Of a DNA stretch of 64,000 nucleotides, positions 9,547 to 24,500 are shown in pieces (the first letter of the stretch is position 1; each line of letters begins with the position of its first letter). The DNA is taken from positions 2,993,501 to 3,057,500 of the forward strand of contig OU015675.1 of assembly GCA_907165275.2 (NCBI GenBank), in the 5' to 3' direction. A program made the translations under genes and the position numbers. The notes beneath the pieces are model-generated. The model worked only from the letters and a program-made list of their open reading frames with translations. It was not told the DNA's origin and did not search any database. This DNA comes from Zygaena filipendulae. Its lineage: Eukaryota > Arthropoda > Insecta > Lepidoptera > Zygaenidae.

Positions 9547-12500
9547 GTACGAAAAAACAAACTAAAGTTTTCACTATGCATATGCATGTTCTATGGTGAA
9601 TATTCGTTGTTTGTTTTATTTTAACAAAAGGTTAGTAGGTCTTTTTCTTGATATCCTATAGGCACTAATTCGAGTGCCTTTGTAAAATTCCTTTTACCGC
9701 GCACTTTCTTGAGTCTATCCTAGTTTAAAAAACTTGGTATTTCTAAAGATCTAACTATAAATCACGATTATGATCTTATTTCGGGTTAAAGAGCATTTAT
9801 TCTTATAAGAATATACATTCGCTTAGGTACATGAGAAATTAAAAATTAAATACAAACACCATGTCGTCGATGAGCGTAAGTACCTATGTAATTTCCCATG
9901 ACCAAACAATACTGCGAAATTTAATGACTTTTATTTTCACATTAGTGCTTTTTCGAATTTTTATAATAGATCACTGATGTAAAATTTACTTTATATTTAA
10001 ACTTGAGTTGAATAACATTATCATTGAAAAAACTTTAACACAGCGGGTCGAGAACTCCGTCGGCGATTGCCCATGGCGGGTCAGCTTGGTGCCCATCTAA
10101 TGCACCCCCGCCGTCTCTTACTGCACTCTACACCGACTCAACATGCTGATGTAGTGCTTATATTTCCTAAAGGTAAGCAATTGTGGGCATCCAAGCAAAA
10201 AGGTACCAGTTCTGGGTGTTTAGTTTCCGAGATATAAAAAGTTTTGTAAAGTTGGGGGTGAAAAAATTGTATCGCGATTCAATTTTCGCTCTCAATTTTC
10301 TACAATTTATATACCTACCTATCTTAATCTATAATAATATATAAAAATCTATGTAACAACCAATTTTTTTTCACTCAAACTTTTAAAATGCTTTTTCTCA
10401 AATCAATCTTTTTCAGAATTTCAACTTCTCTCTCTTGACTCTCTGTTGCCACAGTGACTCCGCCAATGTCAATTTCAACTTTAAATGTCTGAAAAAAAAA
10501 AATTAATGCTCGTTTTAGAATATTATATAATATATTGTATATTTTTTCAAGCCAATTGATGAATCTAGTCACTTCTGGTACTTTTTTCTTGGACACCCAG
10601 AATTATATATGTACTATTTATAATTTACTTACTTAGGTACTATTTATTTTTCTATGAAACATATTTGTAATGACAATAATCTATAGGTACATTTAATAAC
10701 AGGTTGATATCTGTACATGGGAGACATATAAGAAAAAATAAATTTAGGCGACTATAAGTGATATAGAAGTCAAAAATACTGATTTTAGAATTTTTGTTCT
10801 TTTTTATAATTTTTATGTTTATAAAATACATACGCAAACAGTGTATCATACAAATACCATAAAATAATAATATAAATGTCATAAAAAAAATTTTGATATA
10901 GTATATCGAATATACTATATCAAAAATATCCGATATTTTGATATTTATAATAAACTAGCTGTCCCCCGCGATTTCATCCGCGGTAATTTCGGAGTTCCCA
11001 CGGAGGTTGCGGGTAAAAAGTACTCTATGTCCTTGAGTTCCCGAGTTAATTCCAGGATAAAACCTATCCTATCGTTTAAGTTGGACCATTTTATGAATGG
11101 TTACAAAATTTTATCAAAATCCGTTCAGTAGTTTCGGAATCCATCGCAGACAAACAACGTGACATTAGACTAGCTGTCCCCCGCGATTTCATCCGCGGTA
11201 ATTTCGGAGTTCCCGCGGAGGTTGCGGAAAAAAGTACTCTATGTCCTTCAGTTCCCGCGGGAATTCTGGGATAAAAAACTATCCTATCTTTTAAGTTGGA
11301 CCATATTATAAATGGTTGCAAAATTTTATCAAAATCCGTTCAGTAGTTTCGGAGTCCATCGCGGACAAACAACGTGACACGTGATTTATATATATTAGAA
11401 TAGCTGTCCCGCGCGATTTCATCCGCGGTAATTTCGGAGTTCCCGCGGGAATTCCGGGAAAATAGTACTCTATGTTTTTCATTGTACCCCTGCCAGTAGT
11501 TTACGGTGCTAAGCAGTGCCTCGCATTAATTCCGGAGTTCCCGCGGGAATTCCGGGATAAAAACTATCCTATCTTTTAAGTTGGACCATTTTATGAATGG
11601 TTACAAAATTTTATCAAAATCCGTTCAGTAGTTTCGGAATCCATCGCGGACAAACAACGTGACATTAGACTAGCTGTCCCCCGCGATTTCATCCGCGGTA
11701 ATTTCGGAGTTCCCGCGGAGGTTGCGGAAAAAAGTACTCTATGTCCTTCAGTTCCCGCGGGAATTCCGGGATAAAAACTATCCTATCTTTTAAGTTGGAC
11801 CATATTATGAATGGTTACAAAATTTTATCAAAATCCGTTCAGTAGTTTAGGAGTCCATCGCGGACAAACAACGTGACACGTGATTTATATATATTAGATT
11901 AAGATAAGATTAAAACTAGCTGTCCTCCGCGATTTCATCCGCGGTATTTTCGGAGTTCCCGCGGGAATTTCGGGTTAAAACTATCCTATCTTTTAAGTTG
12001 GGCCAAATTACAACATAGTGACCAAGTTTCATTATGATCGATTATAGTTTAGGAGTCCATCGCGGACAAACAACGTGACACGTGATTTATATATATATTA
12101 CTAGCTGTCCCCCGCGATTTCATCCGCGGTAATTGGCTACTTGACAAAAAATTTTTTTTTGTCCGTCGTGTAGATTAGTAAAAAATATTGGACACGTATT
12201 TTTTCTTTTTTTACGTACTCAAAAAATAACAGAGATACATTGAGTTGAAATTTCGCGTGACGTCACAATTCAATGCGGTTTGTATGGCGCTTATAATGAA
12301 TATTGACGTCACGAGCCCCCCACCCTAAACTTTAATGCGCTTTATCTATGTTCATTTTCATTAAATTGAAAAAGCAAAAAATACGTGTCTATTATTTTTT
12401 TATTTTCTAACTGACGGACTAATTAGAATTTTGATATTCAAACCTTGGAGAATACCCAATTTCGGAATTCCCGCGGGAATTCCGGGAAAAAGTACTCTAC

Positions 12501-15500
12501 GTCCTTCTTTGTACCCTTGAGTTCTGGAGTTCCCGTGGGAATTCCGGGATAAAATCTATCCTATCTTTTAAGTTGGACCATATTATAAATGGTTACAAAA
12601 TTTTATCAAAATCCGTTCAGTAGTTTCGGAGTCCATCGCGGACAAACAACGTGACAAGTGATTTATATACAACGTGTTAATGAATTAACTGAAAATCTGA
12701 TACACCCCTTTTAAAAAAATAAACAATAATGTGATTAAAATATATTTTATGTCGAAAAAATATATAATTTAAAAGTTATTCAACATTAATTTGGAGGTGA
12801 CCTATCTACGAGATTCCAAGCGCTACGCTCGCGCCTACTGGTTCGATTTTTTTTGCTGCGGGCGGCGTATGCACCAAATATTGTGTTATAAATAATTTAG
12901 ACATGGGTTAATAAAAGGAAAAAATATAACCGATATAAAAACCTTTCACGCGGGTGAATCCGCGGGTCACAGCTAGTTATTCAATAAAAGAATAGAGACA
13001 GCAGTTGACAGCACATAATGCTGAAAATTAAGGTTCTATAGTGCTAGTTTACCCTACATAGGCGTGATTTGAGTATGTATATGAGTATGGTACCAGAAGA
13101 GTATTATTTCGTTGTTTTACTTGAATTACCTAAGTTTATCGAAACCCGAAATCGATTTCTATCATCTACATGCAAAGGTCGACCAATTTGCGTAGTTAAA
13201 ATAGGCATGCTATTCTTGTCCTAGATATTGGTGAATATATTTATATATACAATAATGTCTGTATATTGGAAAAGTTAAAAAAACAGTCATGAAAAGAAAG
13301 TGGTGTGGGTGATTTGTTTGCGTACGTACCTATAATATACGAGAATTTATTATATGTTCACAAAAATTTAGAGTGATTTACATAATCTAAACTTAAGAAA
13401 TAAAGATAAACTCGCTATTTAAGGTTAATAGACAGCAATCGGCTGTAGACGATGTGAACAATGCTCTCTCTAAAATAGTACACTGGTTTAATGCCAATAA
13501 TCTCTTGCTAAACCGCAGTAAAACTAAATGTGTAAGATTTGTAACAAAAAATGTCAAACGAGTTAAAACTAGTGTAAAAATTAACAATGATGATTTGGAA
13601 CTGGTCGATGAAACTGTCTTTCTGGGTATAACACTAGACGCAAAATTACAATGGGGCCCACATATAGGAAAGCTATCGGGCAGACTAAGCTCAGCTGCTT
13701 TTGCTGTTAAGAAAATTCGTCAATTAACTGATATTGATACTGCGCGTTTAGTTTATTTTAGTTATTTCCACAGCATTATGTCATATGGTATATTGCTGTG
13801 GGGTAGTGCCGCGGATATCGAGTCTATATTCGTGTTGCAAAAACGAGCTGTTCGGGCTATCTATAAGTTGGGCCCTCGGGAATCATTAAGAACTAAATTC
13901 GGCGAGTATAAAATAATGACTGTATATTCTCAGTACATATACGAGAATTTATTGTATGTACACAAAAACTTAGGCAACTTTAAGAAAAACAGTGATTTGC
14001 ATAATATAAACTTAAGAAATAAAGACAAACTTGCTGTGCCCACTACTAGGCTCCATAAAATTTCTAATTCTTTCAAGGGACAATGTATACGCTTTTACAA
14101 CAAACTACCGAACGATGTAGTTAATTTGTCAATTAATAAATTTAAAAGCTTAATTAAACGCATTTTGTGCGATAAAGCCTATTATAGCGTAAAGGATTAT
14201 TTGAATGATACAAACGTTTGGTGATGAATTGCTCTTTTCTATTTTTTATCTTTTATTTTTATTTGATGTGATGTGTGCGAACAACGTCGCCATTACCGGC
14301 CTTACATATTGATTAAATTAAGAATTAATTTCATTGACACGATAGTGGCTAGATTATGTCATGCTCACTCAAATGTCCCGCTGGCGGTGGCGTGTGAGTC
14401 GGGTCGCTCGGTTCCCTCTAATATGGTTGAGCGGGGCGGGGCTTACGAGCACGTCATACTCGTGAACGGGTGCCGTCAGTTGGTACTGGTCATGTCTGGT
14501 CTACTATTAGGTATAGATGCTTAATCCTAATGTCTCTATAGTTAGCTGTACCTGCCGCATGTAGTTTATTGCTGGTTACGGCTCATTATTCTCACATAAT
14601 TAAAGTTGGGTTACCACTAATATTATAAAATATATATTATAATTTTAAATTGACAGCGTGCTGCTGTAGAGTTTGTTGCGCAGCTTCTTCTCTTCAGCCA
14701 TAGCACTAGGAAGCTGTGAAGGGTGGATATTTTATGGGTGCTGTCTACTGTAAACTGTAATTTTATTGACGTCAAAAAGAGCCACATTATGGGCCTAATT
14801 TGAATAAATGATTTGAGTATTGAGTATTGAGTATTGTGCCTAAGACTAGGCTCCATAAAATTCATTAAAAGTCCAAGTCATTTAAAGGACAATGTATACA
14901 CTTTTACAACAAACTCTCAAACGATGTAATTAATTTGTCAATAGGGTACTTGCATGATTTTTTTTTTCAGTCTATTTTAAAGATATATGGCCTACTTAAA
15001 CAAAGCAATAAAAAAAAAATATATGCATAAATTAATTAAATAGAGCGTTTCAAAGTTCGTACTTTAGACTTTACCGCCGAAACGCGGAATGACGTCACTT
15101 GTTCAAAATTACGCCTTATTAATATATGATAGAAATGTCACTGTCGTATGTCACTGACAGGGTCATGTGACACTGGCGGACAGATAACTTTAATATCCAA
15201 AAGCGAAATTAAGGTTGAACTGTGTCGAGTTACTTCCAAAAGTTCCAGTAAAGAATCGAAATGCATCTTAACGATGCATTTTACAGTAAAAAACTTCAGA
15301 AAATGGAAAATAAGCGTTGACTGTATGCACTTAGTTTCTTTTGCCTTCTCTGAAAGAGGTAAATGTTTCCTAAAAAAATAAAAGTGACGTCATGTGCCAA
15401 GCGTGGCTGTGATTGGAGTTTCGTTGCAACGTTCCGTTTCAAAAAATTAAAAGTTCAATATTTTGGAAACTATTGAATTGAAATTTTTTTAGTAAATCTT

Positions 15501-18500
15501 TCACGATAACGCTTTTCTAAAGCTCTATTTTTGAAATATTAACACAATTTCTTATAATAAATTTCATGCAAGTACCCTTTTAATAAATTCAAGACCCTTA
15601 TTAAACACAGATTATGCGATAAAGCATATTACATATAGTGTAGTAGACTATTTAAATGACACAGACGTTTGGGAATGAATTGCTCTATCCAATTACTATT
15701 TTTTTTTCTCCTAGTTTATAAGTACAATCGTTAAAAGATAGCCCTGCTGAGTTTCTTGTCAGTTCTTCTCAGCAGAAGACCCGAACTGACGGTAATTTAT
15801 AGTTCTAAGAACCTGCTGACGATTATAAGTGATTGTGACAACCGGCGGCGGCGTCACCAATCCTAAGTAATAAATAGCTTTTGAAATTTAAATTATTCTA
15901 TTATCTTTTTTATTACTATACCCTTTGCTGGCCGCGTTAATTATGAAGTTCTCGCGGTATTTTTATATTCGGCAATCTTTATTCTAAATTCAAAGCGTGT
16001 AATTTCTATGTTTTTCTTTTTATATTGTCAATTCACGCCTCGACTAGATTTCGAACGATACACATCTAAATTACATACTATTATTTTTACCTCTGCCACT
16101 TTCCTTCATGTCTTCTACAAGGTCTTTATTTATTGAAAACTAGCTGTCCCCTGCGGTTTTACACGCGTTAATTTCGGAGATTCCGCGGGAATTACAGGAT
16201 AAACTATACGTTTAAACCTATCACTCTGTCTATTGGTGTAAACCGCATGAAAATCCGTTCAGTAATTTTTGAGTTTATCGCGAACAGACAGACACATAGA
16301 CAGAAACGGCGGGAGGCTTTGTTTATAGTATGCAAGGATACGAGCTAGCCGGAGGTCTTAGAACCCGTCCCAAAATACCAACCCGACAGACAGAGTGAAT
16401 AAGGGCGCTGTCCTGTGTTCTGTCACTTCAGGTCTCCCGGATAGTATGCTGCTGTGGCTGCTGCAGAAGCTGCGTGGGAGCCGGCCGCGGTTGCGCGTGT
16501 GCGTGCGCCAGCACGCCTCGTCGCAGTGCGCCGCCTTTTATATAACAGCTGACAGCGACGTGTGAGTTTAACGGCGCTTACACATTGTAATTTGCATAAA
16601 AACTTTACAGTTCAGTTGAAAAAAATGAAAAGAACTAAGCAAATCTGTTGTTGAAAATTATTGTTACCATTAAATTGAAATAAAACCCTAACAAAAATAA
16701 TAAAAAAAAAATATTAAGTACTTAATTTATTTGTTGTAAATAAAAAAGAAAACATAAAATTATAAAATCCAGTCAATAATTTTCTGGGTATTTGCTACAG
16801 GTCCGTGGTATTTACTTAGTTTTTAAAGTCGGTGCCAAATAGTACGTAATTTTCAGCGTTTTAATCTATATTTTTTTGTTCGGCACCGATTGCGATGGCG
16901 TTCTTAAATTAAAGTTTAGAATGATTAATATGCATACTCACGAGAAAGAGACCTTGCCAGCATTAAAACTATTAAACTTATTTCCTTTTTTGTTTTTTCA
17001 AAAATACAAGTACTCGATTCCGCTGTTCGAAAATGTATATTTTGTAAAATGTAAACCAGGCTACTACAGACTGCTGAAGAAGTACACTTACCCAAGTTAT
17101 TGAAGCCGGAATTCGGCGGTGGCTACAAAGAGTTCACGGTTCGAGACATGCATTGTTTCCAAAAGGTTAGTTCATGTTAATGCATTTATCTCCTTTTTTA
17201 TATATTATGTTTGTTTTCTATGTAAATAAATGTGTCGAAAAATGTTTCATAGCTTTGATTAATTCACACGTTATGCTGAATATCAACCGACGAAACTTTG
17301 AAAATTCGATCAATTGAATAATTTGGTTTTTGTTAACTAAGTTGAAATTAATGTTGTTTTAATCAGATATCTGCGCCGAGAATGTGTAGTTTGTTTATGT
17401 GGTAAATAGTTGTTTTTCGTCACGTGTCACAGGGCACGTCGGCGCACGAGTTGCTCAACTCGCAGGAGCGCGGCGCGCTGGTGCGGCACGCGCTGGAGGC
17501 GGCGCGCGCCGAGCCGGGCGACGAGCGCGCGCTCGAGCCGGCGCTCACGCTGCGCCCCGGGCAGAGCATCGGTGAGACGGATGAGAAAAACATGCGACTT
17601 GGCTGTATCGGCTTAGTTTCTTTTGCCTTAAGAATAAATTTTACAAAAAAAAGATTGACGGGGCAGGCTTTGTGACCTCCGGCTATATTACTCTTCAATA
17701 ATACTAACACTTTACACACACTCGATCCCACAGACCATAAGCTTTAAGCTTGTGTCTTGGAAACCAAGAAAATGTGGTATAGATTACATATTGTAATCCT
17801 ATAAATACATACACCAACTGTTCTATCGAATTTTCAAAAAAAATTACTATACCAACAAATTTTTTTTCATTACTCATACTCGGAAAGTGGGTCTGAAGTT
17901 GCCTGAAAAGCGGGTTGAAAGTAACCCTTTTCAGCCCTAGGGAGAATCGCTTTCAACTGACAACTGTCAAATTATTAAAAAAAAACTAGGTCTATTTTCA
18001 CATTTCTATTGAACCATGTTCCAACTTTCTATACAGCCAGCGCGATGTAAAATTGAAATAACGTAAAGTTTAAGTAGGTATTAATTAAAATAAAATTCAC
18101 TTACTTTTTCTTAAGCTAATTCCTATTTTTATTTTGACTTTCCTTGCATTCGTAATGAAAAGCACAGTGTTACCCTCGGGAGAAAGACTTACTTACTTTT
18201 ACCCCTAGGATAACAATGTACTATTACACAAAAAATTAAACCGACTTCAAGAGTTCCGTTGTCTGTCTCCGAAACCCATCATTAGATCTATACGAATCAT
18301 TAGATATTAAATGTGACGATTTCGGTATAAACCCCTTTCGAACAAAAAAGAATTTTGCATGTCCGTCTATACAACGTGTTAATGAATTAACTGAAAACTA
18401 GAAAGTAGTTTGCTCAGAATCGACTAGTGAATCGATCGCACTATGTTTTAATATAAGTTATATTTTTTATTTTGACTAGCCCATGTCTAAATTATTTATA

Positions 18501-21500
18501 ATATAATATTTGGCGGGTACGCCGCCCGCAGCTTGAAATTTCGTAGATAGGTCACCTCCAAACTAATGTTGAATAACTTTTAAAGTATAAATTTTTTCGA
18601 CATAAAATATATTTTAATCATATTATTGTTTATTTTTTTAAATGGGGTTTAAATCAGGTTTTCAATTAATTCATTAACACGATGTATATGACGGAGTTAT
18701 GCCCGAACACAATAAATATAGGTCCATAAAAAAAAAACGATCCGAATTGATAACCTCCTCCTTTTTGAAGTCTGTTAAAAAAGTAGACGAAATCACTGAG
18801 TGTGTTCCGGTGCTCCAGTGCCGGCGTGCGTGAGCCGCGGCGTGGTCGCCAGCATGTTCCCGCTGCACGAGCGGCACGCGCTGGACAGCCTGCGGAAGAA
18901 ATGGGTGAAGAAGTTCTTTTCGCCGCAACCATTGGGTAACAAACGTTATGGTTACTAACATTATGCCTGCACTACATTATCGCCGATGATCGTTGATCGT
19001 GTGATCGGCGATAATGTGGACACCTCAACGCAACCACAGGCGATTCCCTTTGATGCGTGATCATAGACGACGATCGGCGAGTACAGTCGAGTATGCCCTC
19101 TACACTATCGTGCACGCGCATAATCGTCTGTACTCGGCGATAATGTAGTGCAGCCATTATAAAGATGAAGAGTTTGTTTGTTTGGTTGGTCGAACGCGCT
19201 AAGGCATTTGACGACCCGATTGGCGCAGTAGGTCACCATGCCTACCCGCTAATCAAGGGATTCCGGGTTCGATTCCCGGTGAGAGTGGACTTTGTGTGAT
19301 GAACACGGTTCCATTTTCCAGGCTGGGTGTGTTTATATAATATCTATAGTATATATATAATTCTATAACGTACCTGCATGCCTTCTGGTGTTGCAGATGT
19401 CCATGGGCGGCGGTAATCACTTACCATCAGGTGTACCACTTGCCCGTTTGCCCCCTATGACATAAAAAATTTTTTTTTTGAAAATTCAACCCCTAAGGTT
19501 TGCAAAGTTTGTATGGAACAATTCCGCGGGAACTCCGAAATTATCGCGGGTGAAACCGCGGGGGACTAATTACCAAAAAGAAATCAATATCTTGTTTGGT
19601 AATTTTATGTGGCACTGTGTTGTTTATTTTTCTGGATAAATATAATCTATGTCTGTCTCTAAATTGCAATGGCTCTATTGCAGATGAAATACGGGATTAC
19701 TTCGGCGTGAAGATCGCTATGTATTTCGCTTGGCTCGGTCACTACACCCGCTCGTTGACGGTGCCGGCCTTTGTTGGATTTATATTTTGGGTGAGTTACT
19801 TGTTTATATGTACTACTAGCTGTCCCCCGCGGTTTCACCCGCGATAATTTCGGAGTTGTTCCCGCGGTAATTCCAGGATAAACTATAAACCTATAAACCT
19901 TCTTCTTGAATCACTTTGTCTATGGATGAAAATAGCATGAAAATCCGTTCCGTGCTTTTAAATTTATCGCGAACGGACAGACAGACGCGGTAGAGGACTT
20001 TGTTTTATAATATGTAGTGATACATGTTTGGATACATCGTCCGCAATCTAGCTCTTTGGAACGATCAGTCAAATCAGGTCAACGTCTCTCCTTAACTCGT
20101 CAATATTCAAAGGTGGTTCAATACGCCATTTGGTCCTTCCGGTCCGGATGTTATATTTTAATATTTTGCGCCCCGATTTAAGACCAATAATTGTTGTATA
20201 GTCAGTACAAATAAGAAAAATTTATATTTAGTCACTACATATTAAAAACAATTATTATTTTTCAGATTTGGCTAGGAACAGCCAATGATTACTGGAAGGA
20301 CATAGCACACGTTCTCTTCTCCCTGTTCAACGTACTGTGGGCTTGTGTTTATTTGGAAACTTGGAAGAGGTAAGTTATTTAAGATTTAACACACACTGAT
20401 GTTTAAACTGATCGTAATGTTTTAACCGATTGTGACTTTCGTTACAGATATTCAAATGTGTTGGCGTATAGATGGGGTACTTTGGACCAAAGGGACGAAT
20501 TACTAGTGGAGCCGCGACCGTTATTTCAGGTAATTAAATTTTAAAAATATAACTGCCAATAAAAAGACGCTCATTAAAGTTTAGTAGTGGTTACTCAAGA
20601 CCAAGGCGTGACGTCACGAGACATTCCGAATCAATGTATGTATCGCCGTTATTTTTGATTCGGTAGGTACGTAAAAAACGAAAAAAATACGTTTTCAATA
20701 TTTTTTTTATCAATCTATACGACGTAAAAACAAATGTTTAGTCAACTAGCGTCTAGCCTGTTGTATGTGTAACAGTTACTAGCTGCTCTCTGTGGGAGTT
20801 CCGGCCTATGACACGCACAAAATAAATGACAAGAGGTGTTTATGTGGCGTCCCCATAACCAAAACGGTTTATCCTACTAATATTATAAATGTGAAAGTGT
20901 GGACGTTTGGATGTTTGTTACTCAATCACGCAAAAACGGCTGAACGGATTTGGATGAAATTTGGCATGCACGTTGTCAGGGGTAAAGAGAAGGACATATC
21001 CCGGAATTCCGCGGGAACTCCGAAATTACCGCGGGTGAAACCGCGGGGCACAGCATATAGTAAGATTATAATATTAGTAAGATGAGTGGTGGCCGTGTGC
21101 ACTGCGCTGCGCTGTTTGTGCAGGGCGAGGTGGGCGTGAGCGCGGTGACCGGCCGCCCCGAGCCCGTGTACCCGGCGTGGCGGCGGCGCGCGTGGCGCCA
21201 CGCCGTCTCCTTCCCCGTGATGCTCGTGTGCCTCAGCGTCGCCGCGCTCGCCACGTTCGCCTTCCTCCGGGCGCAGGTGCACACACGCACACACGCACGC
21301 ACACACGCACGCACACACGCACACACACACACGCGCGCGCGCGCGCGCATGACGCAACACCCCCCCTAAGGTACGGTTTTCTAGGGGAGCGGCGCCGTAA
21401 TCTAGCGGTCGTAATATTTAATACGATGAGTGAAACGTGACTTGGATGAGCGAAAATGGAGAGCAATTAACCCATTGATTTTGTCAAAAATCACGAAGCA

Positions 21501-24500
21501 TTATTCAATATTAGAGCAAAAGAGTATAGACAAGCCTGGACAAAGTTTGAGGTCCGTATTCCAGAAGGTGACTGAGATCACGTTTCTCTTGAGATTAGTT
21601 TTAAGCTGAAATCATAACTCAAGCGTACATCTTATTTATAGAATGCGTTTTAAGTTCTAATCACTTGAAACTAGTCTTTAGTAGAGATTCTGAACTCTGA
21701 TTGGTTCTAATCACTTGAAACTAGTCTTGAGTACAGATTTTGAACTCTGATTGGGTGAGCGGTCTTGACATGACAGACGTAAACAAAGATCAAATCTTCG
21801 CTTGAGTATAGATTAGTACTCAAGCGTCGTTCTAGAATAAGGAAATAGCTCAGCTGATTGTTGATTGATGAATCTCGTTTCAAGTAAAGTTCTAAAATTA
21901 AAGCTTTACTTGAAATTAGTTTTAAAACTAGATTCATGACTTGAGTATTCTTTTGGAATACGGACCTTAGTGACGTCATCCACCGCAATGGGCATGTGGA
22001 CTAATTTTTATTTTTTAGTCCGTCTTGTAGATTATTAAAAAATATTAGACACGTATTTTTTCTTTTTTTACGTAATCAAAAAATAACGGCGATATATTGA
22101 GTTTAAATTTCGCGTGACGTCACTATTCGGACAGTTTGTATGGCGGTTTTATCGGTTAGTGACGTCACGACCCTCTCACCCTAAACTTTAATGCACTTTA
22201 TCTCTGTATATTTTAAATTATTTGAAAAAGCAAAAAATACGTGTCTATTGTTTTTTTATTTTTTAACTGACGGACTAATTAGAATTTTGATTTTCAAAAG
22301 TAGTCCACATCCCTATTACGGTCGCTAGATAATGGCAACGCGGAGAGCGGTGCGGAGCTTTAGGGCTGCGGGCGCAGGGAGAGACAAAACGCACATTTTT
22401 TTTTATCTTATTAAAATTTTAGAACTAATGTTATGTACCATTCAGGATTGGTGGGAAACAAGCATAATATACTTCACATGGATACCGCGAGCAATACTGG
22501 CCATTATCATTGCTGTTGAGGAAGAGGTGTACGCGAGGATAGCGAGGTGGCTCAACGACAAAGGTGAGATTGTATTCACTCGTGGCCGTGTGTGATAGAT
22601 CCTTTGCTTTAAATAGAAGAGAAATGATCACTTTTTAATTAATAAATCGATATGACGAAGGAAGTTTTTCACAGAGATTTTAAAAATATTTTTTTGTTGT
22701 AATGTCATCATTAAAAGAATAGGTTTTAAGATTCCTAATGCACTGAAATATCAATAAATAGTTAACAATAATCACGGTAGATTTGACATAATTTTAAAAA
22801 TTATATGTGGTTTTGTAAAGTATTTTTTAGATTTACGGCCGCACTCAGAGTCGTTTTAATGATTACTTAATTTTAAGTAAAACTTAGTTAAATGCTAATT
22901 AACATTATTTTGATGAACGTCTCTGATTGCGGCAATTTTGTTTTAAAATTCTACTTAAAATTAAGTGACCATTAAAATGACTCTGAGTCCAGCCGTTACA
23001 CGTCTTGTTTAATGATGACTGGTTTGGTTTTTTGTTTGAGTGGGAATTTCTAATTTCAAAGCTCAATTAATCGAGTGGCAATTGTGTGAAGTTTTCAAAA
23101 TTTACAGAAATTATTATAGAAGAGTCCTAACATTAGTAATTTGCATGTTTTGGTTCCGTTCCTCCTTGAATTTTCTTTTGATAATAATTATGCGACTTTT
23201 ATAGCACATTTTAAATAAGAGTTAGTGATACAATTTCGACATTTTTAATTATTTAGAAAAAACTGGCAGCTATTTCTATAGATAGAATAACTAACTAGAT
23301 TTAATTATAATTCCAAGTAGTATCTATCTATACCTCAAACACTTTTTGTAGAAAGTATACTCTGGTACATATTATAGTATATCTTTTAATTTTTCTTTTC
23401 TGCTTACCAAATGGGACTGGATGACAAAAAATAAACTACAATTGAATTTTCCACTATGGCAACACATGACACTACTATAAATCGATTATTTCGTATCTCC
23501 ATGCAGAGAATTATCGACTCGAGACAAAATATGAGAACCATCTGATTGTGAAAATAGCATTGGTTTGTATTTTATATTAAAGAAAAAAAAAACAAATTTT
23601 AAAAGAACTAACGCCACACGTGTTAAATTAAACTGAGGCAGAATCAATTCACGCTTTGCTTACTACCATGTCTAATATATTTTAATATTATACAAATATT
23701 TACTTCAAACAACAAAAATCCTATGACTGCACTGGATTGGAACTCGAAAGGCATTTGACATCGCCCATTTTTTTGCTTGACATTTTCTGAAAAGAATTTT
23801 TAAGGTTCTATAAAAGTTTAGAGTTTATAATAGTAAAGTCTATTGTTTCGGTGTGCCGTAGTTCCGTTTGTTTTTGTCTTAACTCTCGGGGCCAGTGAAA
23901 AGATTTTAACTAAAAATCATTAATTGCAAAATAATAAGGGAATACTCCAACGCCAGGAAAATAGTATAATCTCAAGTTCCGCTGGCTTGCCATATGAATG
24001 TTGATGATGTCCCCAGTATTTGAGACTCTTATAAATGTTATAAGTGTATAAAACTTGAGAATTCTGTTCAGAAACTATTGAAGAACGAAGTGCAGTCAAA
24101 GATATATTTTGTCCTAATATCTATTAGAATCATTTTCAAATGAAGCGGAGAGAGTCCTCTCAATCTTTGACCGTACACAAATGCATGTTGTAGTTACAAT
24201 TATTACAGTTTATTTTCTTTCTTTTTACTCGTATATATTCGCACAGCACATTCACTCAAATACACAAATACCAGTTGACCACAAAATCCAAATGATGCGC
24301 ACTAAATCAATTTTATCAATTGTGTGCTTTAAGATACCTATTCGTCCGTACAGAGTATGCATAAATTTTCCCCCAAACAAAAGGCATGATGATGTAATTT
24401 TGATTTAATTAAAGTAACTTAACCTATTTATGTTTAGTAAAAATAATAAAACCAGTACAAATAGTCTCCCATTGCCTTCTCAAGTGAAGTTAGTTGGAAT

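Noticed and set aside
13393..13587. Minus-strand frame over the LINE
   Set aside because: The plus strand carries the reverse-transcriptase motifs.
15148..15381. 77-codon frame within the AGGGTACTTGC element
   Set aside because: No transposase motif seen; kept only as part of the element description.
16876..17103. 75-codon frame before ANO8 exon 4
   Set aside because: It overlaps exon 4 in another frame, and the exon's own phase gives conserved anoctamin sequence; the rest is intronic.
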